From Micromonospora matsumotoense (GTDB lineage Bacteria; Actinomycetota; Actinomycetes; Mycobacteriales; Micromonosporaceae), in NCBI RefSeq assembly GCF_900091525.1, contig NZ_FMCU01000013.1:1-64000 (forward strand): 64,000 nt of DNA, written 5' to 3'. Made by a program: the position numbers and the translations under genes. The stretch's first letter is position 1, and every line of letters starts with the position of its first letter. The notes below the pieces were generated by a model, which was not told where the DNA came from, searched no databases, and saw only the letters and a program-made list of their open reading frames with translations. Below are positions 8,464 through 17,005 of this stretch, piece after piece.

Positions 8464-10431
8464 ATGTCCGAGACAAGCATGGAGGAGGACGGCGTCGTCC
8501 GCGGTGCGCCGCTGGATCGCACCATCGCGCGCCTGATCGACGGACGCGTAGACGCACTCCTCACCCGCGCGGTACGACTGGCACCGGACCGGATCGCGCT
8601 GCGCTGCAGCGCCGACGCGCTGACCTTCGCCGAACTGGACCGGCTGGCGACTCGATGTGCGGCTGCGCTGCGCGCCCTGACTGGTGGGCCGAACCAGGTG
8701 GTCGCGCTGGCCGGCGTGCTGGACCCGGTCTTCGCGGTCGGGTTCTTCGGAATCGCGCGGGCCGACAACGTCAGCGCGCTGGTCAACCCGCTGCTGCGGG
8801 AGGACGGTCTGGTCCACGCGCTGAGCACTGTCCGGGCCGGCACCGTCGTGGCGACACCGGAGATGTGCCGCCGGATTCGGCGGGTGCGGCACCGGCTGCC
8901 CGGGTTGACCCACCTGGTGCTGACCCACCGGGACGAGGGTGTGGCGGCCGACCGGGACGTTCCCACGCTGCGGGAACTGATCGACGCCACCACGACCACG
9001 ACCACGGCACCCGCACCGGCCGGCAGGCCGGACGCGGTGGCCTGCCTGCAACTCACCAGCGGGACGAGCGGGCCGGCGAAGGCGGTGCAGCTGACCCACC
9101 GCAACCTCACCGTCAACGCCGCGCAGACGGTGTACGGCCACCGGCTGACCGACGACTCGGTGCTCTTCAACTACCTGCCCACCTTCCACCTGATGCACCT
9201 GACCATCGGGCTGGCCTCGACGGCGACCCACGTACTGTGCGCGGAGCCTGATCTCGCCGAGGCGGTGCGGGCCGCCGACGCATGCGGCGCGACCCACCTG
9301 TACAGCCTGCCCGTGCGACTGTCCCGGCTGGCGGTGGAACCACGGCTGCCGATGATGCGGATCAGCTCCCTGCGAGCCGTACTGTCCGGCGGCTCGGCCA
9401 TGCCCGAGTCGGCCGTCGATACGCTCAGTGACCACTTCGGGGTGCCGGTCGTGCAGGGATACGGCCTGGCGGAGACCTCACCGTCGACTCACCTCGGCGA
9501 CCTGGACCGGCCCCGAACGGGTTCTTGCGGGCGGCCGGTGCCCGGCACCGAGTGCCGGATCGTCGACGTGGACACCGGTGCGGTGGTGTTGACCGGCGGC
9601 AAGGGCGAGGTGCAGGTGCGGGGTCCTCAGCTGATGCGTGGGTACCTCGGTCACGAACGCTCCCGGGATATCGACGCCGATGGTTGGTTTGCGACCGGCG
9701 ACATCGGTCGGTGCGATCCGGATGGCTACCTCTTTCTGGTCGATCGACTCAAAGACGTCTTCAAGCGGGACAACTGGTTGGTGGCGCCGACGACCATCGA
9801 ACGCGAGTTGCGCCGGCATCCAGCGGTCACCGACTGTGTCGTCTTCGACTACCCGGACACATTCAGCGGGGCCGTGGCCTACGGACTGGCCGTGGTCCGC
9901 GACGACGCCACCCGTCCGGCCGACCTGATGGCGTACGTCAACGACCGGCTCCCCTATTACGAGCACCTGGCCCAGGTGGAGTTGGTCGACGAGATCCCGC
10001 GCTCGGCCACCGGCAAGGTCCGTCGGCGCGAGTTGCGCGACCAGACGCTCGACCGGCACCGCAACGCAGCGGTCCGGGCCGATCGGAGTTCATCCCTGCA
10101 GGACAGAGCTGAAGGTGAGGACCACGTGTTCATTTTCATCGACCGGATGACGGTCACCGGGGACGTCGAGGAGTTCGAGCAGGCGCTGGCCCAGATCTCC
10201 GAGTACATGGCACAGCAGCCGGGCTTCCGCTCACACCAGCTGTACCAGTCGGCCGACGATCCGAAGGTGTACATGGAAATCGCACACTGGCAGGACGCCG
10301 CCGCGCATCGCCAGGCCACCAGCACGGAGGGCTTCCGCACGCCGCTACAGCAGGTGATCAAGAATGCCAGGGTAGACTTCTCGCCGTACGAGTTGCGCTC
10401 CAGCCACGGCGACGCGGCGTCGCAGTCATGA
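8464..10431 (+). CDS. Acyl-CoA ligase (OxyH-like) fused to an antibiotic biosynthesis monooxygenase domain
   Basis: A 655-residue two-part protein. Residues about 25-545 are a class I adenylate-forming enzyme: the P-loop LTSGTSGPAK is near 197-206, YGLAET near 336, the GWFATGD hinge region near 405, and a C-terminal Lys in ATGKVRRREL near 520. Residues about 555-645 form a small ferredoxin-like ABM domain (FIFIDRMTV ... PGFRSHQLYQS), typical of quinone-forming or heme-less monooxygenases. In the oxytetracycline cluster the ligase OxyH and, as I recall, the small OxyG oxygenase are separate neighbours, so this looks like their fusion. No stop interrupts the join, although a GTG with a purine-rich stretch upstream sits near 10126 and could allow internal initiation. 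The exact role in tetracycline assembly is unsettled. Confidence 0.85.
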   Translation: MSETSMEEDGVVRGAPLDRTIARLIDGRVDALLTRAVRLAPDRIALRCSADALTFAELDRLATRCAAALRALTGGPNQVVALAGVLDPVFAVGFFGIARADNVSALVNPLLREDGLVHALSTVRAGTVVATPEMCRRIRRVRHRLPGLTHLVLTHRDEGVAADRDVPTLRELIDATTTTTTAPAPAGRPDAVACLQLTSGTSGPAKAVQLTHRNLTVNAAQTVYGHRLTDDSVLFNYLPTFHLMHLTIGLASTATHVLCAEPDLAEAVRAADACGATHLYSLPVRLSRLAVEPRLPMMRISSLRAVLSGGSAMPESAVDTLSDHFGVPVVQGYGLAETSPSTHLGDLDRPRTGSCGRPVPGTECRIVDVDTGAVVLTGGKGEVQVRGPQLMRGYLGHERSRDIDADGWFATGDIGRCDPDGYLFLVDRLKDVFKRDNWLVAPTTIERELRRHPAVTDCVVFDYPDTFSGAVAYGLAVVRDDATRPADLMAYVNDRLPYYEHLAQVELVDEIPRSATGKVRRRELRDQTLDRHRNAAVRADRSSSLQDRAEGEDHVFIFIDRMTVTGDVEEFEQALAQISEYMAQQPGFRSHQLYQSADDPKVYMEIAHWQDAAAHRQATSTEGFRTPLQQVIKNARVDFSPYELRSSHGDAASQS

Positions 10432-11453
10432 CCGACATGAAGGTGCCGCAGGCCGCCCGGCAGCTACGTGAACTGGCGCTGAGTGCCGCGTGCGCCGCGG
10501 CACTGCGCGCCGCGGCGAGGCTCGGCGTGGCCGACGCGCTGGGCGACGACCCGGCGTCCGTGGAGGAGATCGCGCGGGCGGTGAAGGCCGACGCCGGCGC
10601 GCTGCGACGGCTGATGCGCGGCCTGTCCAGCCATGGCATCTTCGCCGAGGTGGACGGCGACCGTTTCGCGCACACCGAGGCCTCCCGCCTGCTCCGCGAG
10701 GACACGCCGAGTGGACTGCGGTACACCACGCTCTGGGCGACCGAGCCCTGGACATGGGAGTTGTGGCCGCGGCTGGACGAGGCGGTCCGGGCGGGACGCA
10801 GCCAGTTCGGCGACCTGCACGGCAAGAGCTTCTTCGAGTTCCTGCACGAGGACGCGCCGGAGTCGGCCGCGGTGTTCGACCGGGCGATGACCCAGGCCAG
10901 CGCCTTGTCCGCGCGAGCACTCGCGGACGTGCTGGACCTGCACGGGGTGGCCGTGGTGGCGGACGTGGGCGGCGGCCAGGGCGGCGTGCTGCGCGCCCTG
11001 CTGGAGCGCTCGACGACGCTGCGCGGCGTGTTGTTCGATCTGCCCGAGGTGATCGCCAACGCGGACCCGTGGCTGCGTCCTGGCGGCCCACTCGGCGATC
11101 GGGTCCAGTTGGTCGCCGGTGACTGTCGACGCGAGGTCCCGGTGGAAGCCGACCTGTACCTGGTGAAGAACGTCCTCGAATGGGACGACGACAGCACGGT
11201 GGCGACCCTGCGCGCCATCGCGTCGAGCGGCCGGCCCGGCGCTCGGGTGGTCATCGTCGAGAACCTCATCGACGGCAGCCCGGAACTGAAGTTCACCACG
11301 GCGATGGACCTGCTCCTCCTGCTCAACGTCGGTGGGCGCAAGCACACCCGGGAGGGGCTGGAAGCGCTGATCGGGCAGGCCGGGCTGACGCTGGGCAGGG
11401 TGGAGCCGGTCAACTCCTACCTGCACATGTTCACCTGCGTCGTACCCGCCTAG
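10428..11453 (+). CDS. SAM-dependent methyltransferase, O-MT family (candidate C6-methyltransferase, OxyF-like)
   Basis: A 341-residue methyltransferase of the caffeate/acetylserotonin type. An N-terminal winged-helix dimerisation domain (1-105) is followed by a Rossmann domain with motif I ADVGGGQGG near residue 178 and an acidic residue in LFDLPEV. The family contains both O-methyltransferases and the C6-methylating OxyF that acts on pretetramid. Its ATG overlaps the ligase stop codon (ATGA), so the two are translated together. The cluster needs one C6 C-methylation and, for an 8-methoxy product, one O-methylation. This gene and the one at 43161 are the two candidates. Its coupling to the oxyH-like gene slightly favours the OxyF role. 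Confidence 0.82.
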   Translation: MTDMKVPQAARQLRELALSAACAAALRAAARLGVADALGDDPASVEEIARAVKADAGALRRLMRGLSSHGIFAEVDGDRFAHTEASRLLREDTPSGLRYTTLWATEPWTWELWPRLDEAVRAGRSQFGDLHGKSFFEFLHEDAPESAAVFDRAMTQASALSARALADVLDLHGVAVVADVGGGQGGVLRALLERSTTLRGVLFDLPEVIANADPWLRPGGPLGDRVQLVAGDCRREVPVEADLYLVKNVLEWDDDSTVATLRAIASSGRPGARVVIVENLIDGSPELKFTTAMDLLLLLNVGGRKHTREGLEALIGQAGLTLGRVEPVNSYLHMFTCVVPA

Positions 11454-11517
11454 CTGGTCGAGTCCCACCGTCCGAGGGCCGATCTCAGCGGGAGTCCGGG
11501 GCTCCCCCGTCCAGCGG

Positions 11518-11550
11518 CGACGCCCCGTCCGAGAATCGGACGGGGCGTCG
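11518..11550. terminator. Bidirectional hairpin terminator
   Basis: A perfect 15-bp inverted repeat with a 3-base GAA loop, GC-rich, lies between two convergent genes (stops at 11453 and 11566). No U-run follows on either side, as is common in actinomycetes. Confidence 0.8.
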
Positions 11551-11565
11551 CCGTACGTGTCGCGC

Positions 11566-12015
11566 TCAGGCCAGATCGTCGCGCGTCACCCGCCGCGACC
11601 TCACCCGCAGCTGCCCGTCCTCGAACACCAGGACGTCCTCACAGACGCAGGTACGGTACAGGCGCGGAGCACCGCCGAGCAGCGTCGAGAAGACCAGCGC
11701 GTAGCAGCGGACCGCGATGGTGCCGTCCGCCCCCGGGCGGACGTCGAGCATGCCGTGCCAGTGCCTACGGACATCGCCGGCCGCGGCCAGCTCCGCTGCG
11801 GTACGGCTCATCGCGGCGATCAGCTCGGCCCGGCCCCGGGTCGGCTCGTCCAGGGTCGGCGCCTCGAAGGTGCCGTCCTCGGTGAAGGTCTGCGCCCACT
11901 CGTGCGCCGCACCGGCGTCGAGCAGGTGCATGTGTCGTGCGTAGAACTGTTGGACCTCGACGTAGAGGCGTTCGAAGGTGAGGTCTGCGGTGGGCAGGTC
12001 GAGCTGTGCTGGCAT
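11566..12015 (-). CDS. SnoaL/NTF2-fold small protein, possible cyclase or oxygenase partner
   Basis: A 149-residue single-domain protein of the SnoaL_4/NTF2-like superfamily. It has an N-terminal helix (VQQFYARHMHLLDAG), a WAQTFTEDGTFE strand, RHWHGMLDV near residue 90 and a strand-rich C-terminus. In aromatic polyketide pathways this fold serves as polyketide cyclase, as hydroxylase partner or as a stand-alone oxygenase, so function cannot be read from the fold. A fourth-ring cyclase or a helper of a flavin oxygenase are the plausible roles here. It is transcribed alone, with its own SARP box at 12065-12096, divergent from the aromatase operon. CGGAG precedes the ATG. Confidence 0.72.
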   Translation of the reverse strand: MPAQLDLPTADLTFERLYVEVQQFYARHMHLLDAGAAHEWAQTFTEDGTFEAPTLDEPTRGRAELIAAMSRTAAELAAAGDVRRHWHGMLDVRPGADGTIAVRCYALVFSTLLGGAPRLYRTCVCEDVLVFEDGQLRVRSRRVTRDDLA

Positions 12016-12064
12016 GGCCACTCCGTTACGGCAGGCGGTTGAGGTTCCAGGCGCGCGCCGGCTC

Positions 12065-12096
12065 AGCCTGTGCCGATCGTCTCGAACCGCGGTGGA
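12065..12096 (-). promoter_or_regulatory. Putative SARP box and promoter of the SnoaL-like gene
   Basis: On the minus strand: TCCACCG, 4 bases, TCGAGAC, 8 bases, then CAGGCT. The downstream heptamer and the hexamer match the other boxes in this cluster; the upstream heptamer is degenerate. Confidence 0.6.
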
Positions 12097-12117
12097 GCGT
12101 CGTTCACGCCCCCGCTG

Positions 12118-12149
12118 TCGACCGGTGCTCCACCACGCCTCCAGTACCC
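12118..12149 (+). promoter_or_regulatory. Weaker SARP-box candidate before the aromatase operon
   Basis: TCGACCG, 4 bases, TCCACCA, 8 bases, then GTACCC. Spacing fits, but the second heptamer and the -10 are poor. The aromatase GTG is at 12203. A similar arrangement (TCGACCG, 4 bases, TCCAGGT) stands before the acyltransferase gene at 39378-39395. Confidence 0.35.
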
Positions 12150-12202
12150 GCGTCAACCGTGGCAACCATGGCCCGCAACTGTCACGACCGAAAGGACCAC
12201 CC

Positions 12203-13153
12203 GTGTTGACGAGGACTACCCATGTTGTCGAGGAGAAGGCTTCGATCCGCGCGCCGTGGCAGGTGTGCCGCGACCTGGTGACCGACCTGGCCGGCTGGAG
12301 CCAACTGCATCGGCCGGCGGTGCACGCCGAACACCTGGCCCGGGACGCATCCGGTGACCTGGTCCAGCGGTGGTACGTCACCGGATTCGACACCGTACGG
12401 ACCTGGCGTGAGCGTCGTGCGACCGAGGAGGACGGGCGGCGCACCGTGTTCACGCACGAACCGGCGGAGCCGCCCTTCGCAGACGTACGCGGGGCCTGGA
12501 CCCTGGACGAACAGCCGGACGGCAGCACCTTGGCCGTGCTGCGTCTCGAGTTCGAGCTGCTGGATGCGGATCCCGCCGAGGCGACCCGCCGGATCGACCT
12601 GCTGCGCCGGGACAGCCGTGCGGAGTTGGAGACCCTCCGCCACGCCGCCGAGCACCGCGACGAGCTCAGCGAGCTGATCATCTCCTTCGAGGACCCGCTG
12701 TTCGTGGCGGGTTCCGTGAGCGACGCCTACACGTACCTCTACGAGGCGGACAAGTGGCCGGACCGCATCCCGCACGTGGTGCGGCTGGCGATGACCGAGG
12801 AGGTGCCGAACATCCAGTTCTTCGACATGGACACGGTCTCCGCCGACGGGTCGGAGCACACCACCCGGTCGGTCCGCATCTGCCTGCCGAACCGGAAGAT
12901 CGTCTACAAGCAGACCCAGCCGCCCGCGACGATGACCGCGCACGCCGGGCACTGGATGTTCACGGAAACCCCGGAGGGGCTGATCCTGGGCGCCCGGCAC
13001 ACCTGCACGATCCGCCCTGAGGGGCTGCACCTGCTCGGCGAGGGCACCACGGTCACCAAGGCCCGGCGGTACCTGCGCAAGGTGCTCAGCGCGAACAGCA
13101 TGGGCAATCTGCGGCTGGCCAAGTCGTACGCCGAGGAGCGGGCGGAAGCATGA
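12203..13153 (+). CDS. Didomain polyketide aromatase/cyclase (OxyK-like)
   Basis: A 316-residue protein made of two SRPBCC (START-like) helix-grip domains, about residues 1-150 and 160-305. This is the architecture of didomain aromatase/cyclases such as OxyK, which close and aromatise the first ring (C7-C12) of the tetracycline chain. The second domain contains the PNIQFFDMDTV and RHTCTIRP segments typical of the family. The GTG start has AAAGGA 7 bases upstream; reading further upstream would run through the divergent promoter. The next gene overlaps it by four bases (ATGA). OxyK-type didomain enzymes usually act on C9-reduced chains. With no ketoreductase in the window, this enzyme presumably accepts an unreduced chain. 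Confidence 0.88.
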   Translation: MLTRTTHVVEEKASIRAPWQVCRDLVTDLAGWSQLHRPAVHAEHLARDASGDLVQRWYVTGFDTVRTWRERRATEEDGRRTVFTHEPAEPPFADVRGAWTLDEQPDGSTLAVLRLEFELLDADPAEATRRIDLLRRDSRAELETLRHAAEHRDELSELIISFEDPLFVAGSVSDAYTYLYEADKWPDRIPHVVRLAMTEEVPNIQFFDMDTVSADGSEHTTRSVRICLPNRKIVYKQTQPPATMTAHAGHWMFTETPEGLILGARHTCTIRPEGLHLLGEGTTVTKARRYLRKVLSANSMGNLRLAKSYAEERAEA

Positions 13154-13890
13154 CGCGCACCGACCCGATCCGCGGGGAGGACCCCGCCATGCCAACGCAC
13201 CCCGCTGACGGCTCCGACGCCGGAGTCGTCGCCGAGGTACCCGACCAGGTGTTGGCCGGCGCGGCCGTGTACAGCAGACGTATCCTGGCCGCGTACGACC
13301 TGTGGGTGCTCGGCTTCGTCTGCTCGGCCGTGTGGCACTGCCCGCGGCGGTACATGCTGAGGCAGTACGACCGCAACGTCGGCCGTCGCCACCTGGACCT
13401 CGGCCCGGGCACCGGCTTCTTCCTGGACCGCTGCGCGTTCCCCGTCGACCGGCCCCACCTGGTCCTGGCGGACCTCAACGAGGAGGTCCTGCGCAAGACG
13501 GCCGGTCGGCTCGCCCGGTACCGCCCGGTCATGTACCGCCGCGACGTGCTGCAACCGCTCGAACTCGGCACCGCCCGGTTCGACTCGGTCGGCATGAACT
13601 TCCTGCTGCACTGCATGCCGGGTGGGATCACCGAGAAGGCCGTCGTCTTCGACCACGTCCTGCCCTACGTGGCACCGGGTGGACGCATCTTCGGTGCCAC
13701 CGTCCTGACCCACGGGGTACGGCACGGGCGGCTCGCCCCGAAGGCGCTCGAGTCGCTCAACGAGGACGAGGTGATGAGCAACAGGAACGACTCGCTGGCC
13801 GACCTCGACGCCGCCCTCGCGGCCCGGTTCGAGAGCTACCAGCTGCGGGTGCGGGGATCGGTAGCGATGTTCGAGGTGTCGGTCGTCTAG
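13150..13890 (+). CDS. SAM-dependent methyltransferase, candidate C4-amine N,N-dimethyltransferase (OxyT-like)
   Basis: A 246-residue class I methyltransferase. The segment VYSRRILAAYDLWVLGF followed by HLDLGPGTGFFLDR (SAM motif I, near residue 80) is typical of a small group that includes, as I recall, the tetracycline N-methyltransferase OxyT. That enzyme dimethylates the 4-amino group placed by OxyQ. The gene starts within the stop codon of the aromatase (ATGA); a second ATG at 13189 with GGGGAGG upstream is an alternative start that would drop a 13-residue tail. It is followed 14 bases later by the OxyS-type hydroxylase. The methyltransferase class is certain; the N-methylation role is inferred from similarity and pathway need. 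Confidence 0.8.
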   Translation: MTRTDPIRGEDPAMPTHPADGSDAGVVAEVPDQVLAGAAVYSRRILAAYDLWVLGFVCSAVWHCPRRYMLRQYDRNVGRRHLDLGPGTGFFLDRCAFPVDRPHLVLADLNEEVLRKTAGRLARYRPVMYRRDVLQPLELGTARFDSVGMNFLLHCMPGGITEKAVVFDHVLPYVAPGGRIFGATVLTHGVRHGRLAPKALESLNEDEVMSNRNDSLADLDAALAARFESYQLRVRGSVAMFEVSVV

Positions 13891-13904
13891 GAGGGAGACA
13901 GTCG

Positions 13905-15410
13905 ATGGAGGTCGACGTTCTGGTGGTCGGTGGCGGCCCCGCCGGCACCATGCTGGCCAGTGAGCTGCGGGTCGCGGGGGTCCGGACGCTGGTCGTGGAG
14001 CGGATGACCGAGCCGTTCGGTCATCCGAAGGCGCTGGGTCTGCATGCCCGCACGATCGAGGAGTTCGAGCTCCGGGGAGCCCACCAGGAGCTCCTCGACG
14101 GTGCGCCGAAGCTACGCGGCGGCCACTTCGCCAGCCTGCCGTCGCCGCTGGTGTACGAGGCGCTCGACAGCCGCCATCCGTACGGGCTGTACCGCACGCA
14201 GGTGGAGGTCGAGGAGTTGCTGACCGCGCGGGCCCGCCGGCTCGGTGCGGAGATTCGGCGCGGGCATGAGCTGATCCGGCTGGAGCAGGACGACGCCGGG
14301 GTCACCGCCGGCATCCGCGGGCCGGACGGCGAGTACCAGATCCGGTCCCGTTACCTGGTCGGCTGCGACGGTGGGCGCAGCACCACCCGCAAGCTCGCCG
14401 GCATCGGGTTCCCCGGCCAGGAACCGAGCCTGGCCGTGCTGCTGGCCGACGCCAAGTTCAGCGGGGAACTGCCCGTGGGCGAGGGGATGGGGCCGCTGCG
14501 CCCGTACGGCGTGGTAAGGCCCGAGAAACGTGCCTGGTTCTCGGCGGTGCCGCTCTTCGAGCCGGGGCTGTACCGCGTCATGGTCTTCTGGTATGGGCGG
14601 ACCTTCCCCGACCGCCGCGCCCCGGTGACCGAGGAAGAGATGCGGGCCGCGCTCGCCGAGATCGCGGGGAGCGACTTCGGGCTGTGCGACATCGAGTGGC
14701 TGACCCGTCTGACCGACAGTTCCCGGCAGGCCGAGCGATATCGGCAGGGGCGGGTGTTCCTGGCCGGCGACGCCGCGCATGTGACGTTCCCGGCCGGCGG
14801 TCCGGGAATGAACATGGGGCTGCAGGATGCGATGAACCTGGGATGGAAGCTGGGCGCCGCCGTGCACGGCTGGGGTGACGAGGCGCTGCTGGACTCGTAC
14901 CACGTCGAGCGCCACCCGGTGGGCGAGCTGGTGCTGCGCAACACCCGGCTCCAGGTCGTGCTGCTCGATCCCGACCCGCACCTGCAGCCGCTGCGCGACA
15001 CCTTCACCGAGCTGCTGCGGATGCCGCAGGTCAACCGGCACTTCGCCGGGCTCGGCGTGGCGCTGGACATCAGGTACGACCTGCCCGGTGAGCATCCCAT
15101 GATCGGGCGACGGATGCCGGATGTGCCCCTGGTCACCGCGGAGACCCGGCGCTACCTGAGTGAGTACTTCCACCGTGGGCACGGGGTGCTGGTGCTCCTC
15201 GACGGGACGGCACCGGCCGTCGATGCGACCACGGCGTGGAAGGACCGGGTCGACGTCGTCACCGGCACGGTGGCCGACCCGGACGTACCGCTCGCGGACG
15301 CCTTCCTGGTACGGCCGGACGGTTACGTCTGCTGGGCCGGCGACCCGGTCACCGGGGCCGCCCAGCTGGGCGTCGCGCTGGAGACCTGGTTCGGGCCGCC
15401 TCTGCGGTGA
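13905..15410 (+). CDS. Anhydrotetracycline C6-hydroxylase (OxyS-type FAD monooxygenase)
   Basis: A 501-residue group A flavin monooxygenase. The FAD motif GGGPAG is at residues 9-14, the DG motif (GCDGGRST) near 155 and the GD motif (AGDAAHVTFPAGG) near 287, with a thioredoxin-like C-terminal domain. The segments KALGLHARTIEEFELRG and PKLRGGHFASL closely match what I recall of OxyS. OxyS hydroxylates C6 of anhydrotetracycline and, in the oxytetracycline pathway, also C5. C6 hydroxylation is required here because the sugar is expected on O6. I believe this is the enzyme published as DacO1. The start at 13905 follows an excellent AGGAGGGAG. It is the last gene of the aromatase operon and ends before a strong hairpin. 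Confidence 0.85.
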   Translation: MEVDVLVVGGGPAGTMLASELRVAGVRTLVVERMTEPFGHPKALGLHARTIEEFELRGAHQELLDGAPKLRGGHFASLPSPLVYEALDSRHPYGLYRTQVEVEELLTARARRLGAEIRRGHELIRLEQDDAGVTAGIRGPDGEYQIRSRYLVGCDGGRSTTRKLAGIGFPGQEPSLAVLLADAKFSGELPVGEGMGPLRPYGVVRPEKRAWFSAVPLFEPGLYRVMVFWYGRTFPDRRAPVTEEEMRAALAEIAGSDFGLCDIEWLTRLTDSSRQAERYRQGRVFLAGDAAHVTFPAGGPGMNMGLQDAMNLGWKLGAAVHGWGDEALLDSYHVERHPVGELVLRNTRLQVVLLDPDPHLQPLRDTFTELLRMPQVNRHFAGLGVALDIRYDLPGEHPMIGRRMPDVPLVTAETRRYLSEYFHRGHGVLVLLDGTAPAVDATTAWKDRVDVVTGTVADPDVPLADAFLVRPDGYVCWAGDPVTGAAQLGVALETWFGPPLR

Positions 15411-15415
15411 CATCA

Positions 15416-15457
15416 GGACGGTGGCCGGGTTCATGCAGTCGAACCCGGCCACCGTCC
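15416..15457. terminator. Bidirectional hairpin terminator
   Basis: A perfect 17-bp inverted repeat with an 8-base loop sits between the convergent stops at 15410 and 15479. It should end both operons. Confidence 0.82.
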
Positions 15458-15478
15458 TACTCCCTGCTGTTTCGCCGG

Positions 15479-16990
15479 TCAGCGCACCGCAGCCGTGGCC
15501 AGTCCGAACCAGGCCGCGAGCGCGGCCGGCAGCGACGATTCGACCGCTGCCGGTGCCACGTCCGGCGCGGCGGCCCAGGCGACGTACCCGTCCGGCCGGA
15601 TCAGCAGCGCGCCCACCGTGGCCCCGTCCTCTTCCCGGGCCGCGATCACATCGACGCGGTCACGGTGCCCGGCTGCCGCGGTGGCCACCGACGGCTCGTC
15701 GCCCAGGTCGACCAGGACCGGCCGGCCGGTCCTGAGCAGCTCCGCCAGCCGTACCGGCCCGGCGGCGGTCCGCAGCCGCAGCGGCGGGGCCAGCCGCCCG
15801 ACGAGCGGGTGCACCGCTGCGGTCGGCTCCGGCTGGTAGCGCGCGTCCAGCCCGGTCAACATCCGGGACAGGTGCCGGTTGACCTCGTCGATCGCGAGCA
15901 GCTCCCGGAACACCTCGCGGAGGGGGTCGATCCGTTCGTCCGAGTTCATCAGCGCGAGCTGTGCCCGGGTCTCCAGGATCACCCGATCCGCCGCCGGGCG
16001 TCGCTCCCGGTCGTAGCTGTCCAGCAGGTCACCGGGCGCCCACCCGTGGATCTGACCGGCCAGCTTCCAGCCGAGGTTCATCGCGTCCTGGATGCCGAGG
16101 TTGAGGCCCTGGGCACCGATCGGGAAGTGGACGTGTGCCGCGTCGCCGGCCACGAACACCCGGCCGCTGTGGAACCGGTCCACCAGCCGCGACGAGTCGG
16201 TGAAGCGGGCGAGCCAGGTCGGCTCGCTCATCTCGATCTCCAGCCCGGTCACCCGGGTCGCCGCGGCCCGCAGTTCGTCCAGGCTCACCGGCGCGTCCCG
16301 GTCGGGCACCGGTCGGTCGAACTCACAGGTGAACACCCGGATGCCGGTGTCCGGCATGGCTACCGCCATGATCAGGCCGGACCGGGTGCGCAACGTACCG
16401 GGGATGCCGGAGGGGAAGGCGTCCGGATCGCCGAGCGTGACGTCGCCCAGCAGCGCGCTCACGGTGCCGGGCACCCCGGGGAACCCGATCCCCGCCGCCT
16501 TGCGGACGAGGCTGCGTCCACCGTCGCAGCCCACGACGTAGGCCGCCGTGAGCGAGTACGGGCCGTCGGCACTGTTCACCTGCAGAACGACCCCGTCGCC
16601 GGTCTGTTCCAGTCCGGTGATCTCGTGGCCGCGCCGGATCTCGGCGCCCAGCCCGGCCGCGTGCTCCACCAGGTACGCCTCGGTGCGCGCCTGCGGGATG
16701 CCCAGCGTGTACGGATGCTCGGTGTCCAGCAGGTCCAGGTCCAGCAGCGGCGGTCGGATCGCCGCAAAGTGCGTCTTGGGGATCCTGATGGCGTTCGCCA
16801 CGAACCGGTCGAGCAGCCCCCGGTAGTCGAGCAGTTCCAGGGTCCTGGTCTGCAGCCGGAACGCGCGGGAGTGCACCGTCGGCTCGACGGACCGCTCCAG
16901 CACCACGACCCGTACGCCGGCCAGTCGCAACTCACCGGCGAGAAACGCACCGACCGGTCCGCACCCGACGATGGCAACATCGACAGTCAT
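15479..16990 (-). CDS. FAD-dependent polyketide monooxygenase (OxyE/OxyS family)
   Basis: A 503-residue group A flavin hydroxylase with FAD motif GCGPVG (residues 9-14), GCDGGRSLVRK near 156, VAGDAAHVHFPIGAQG near 286 and a C-terminal thioredoxin-like domain. It belongs to the same branch as OxyS and OxyE. In oxytetracycline biosynthesis OxyE is an ancillary C4 oxygenase. Candidate roles here are C4 hydroxylation or an extra hydroxylation such as the 4a-hydroxyl I recall in dactylocyclines; sequence alone does not decide. It is the last gene of a three-gene minus-strand operon (glycosyltransferase, halogenase, this gene), starting 15 bases after the halogenase stop. Confidence 0.82.
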   Translation of the reverse strand: MTVDVAIVGCGPVGAFLAGELRLAGVRVVVLERSVEPTVHSRAFRLQTRTLELLDYRGLLDRFVANAIRIPKTHFAAIRPPLLDLDLLDTEHPYTLGIPQARTEAYLVEHAAGLGAEIRRGHEITGLEQTGDGVVLQVNSADGPYSLTAAYVVGCDGGRSLVRKAAGIGFPGVPGTVSALLGDVTLGDPDAFPSGIPGTLRTRSGLIMAVAMPDTGIRVFTCEFDRPVPDRDAPVSLDELRAAATRVTGLEIEMSEPTWLARFTDSSRLVDRFHSGRVFVAGDAAHVHFPIGAQGLNLGIQDAMNLGWKLAGQIHGWAPGDLLDSYDRERRPAADRVILETRAQLALMNSDERIDPLREVFRELLAIDEVNRHLSRMLTGLDARYQPEPTAAVHPLVGRLAPPLRLRTAAGPVRLAELLRTGRPVLVDLGDEPSVATAAAGHRDRVDVIAAREEDGATVGALLIRPDGYVAWAAAPDVAPAAVESSLPAALAAWFGLATAAVR

Positions 16991-17005
16991 GTTTCTCCTC
17001 GTGGA

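Noticed and set aside
13302..13904. An N-terminal extension of the OxyS-type hydroxylase giving a protein of about 700 residues
   Set aside because: The extension is a frame shadow of the N-methyltransferase gene, and an ideal ribosome site precedes the ATG at 13905.
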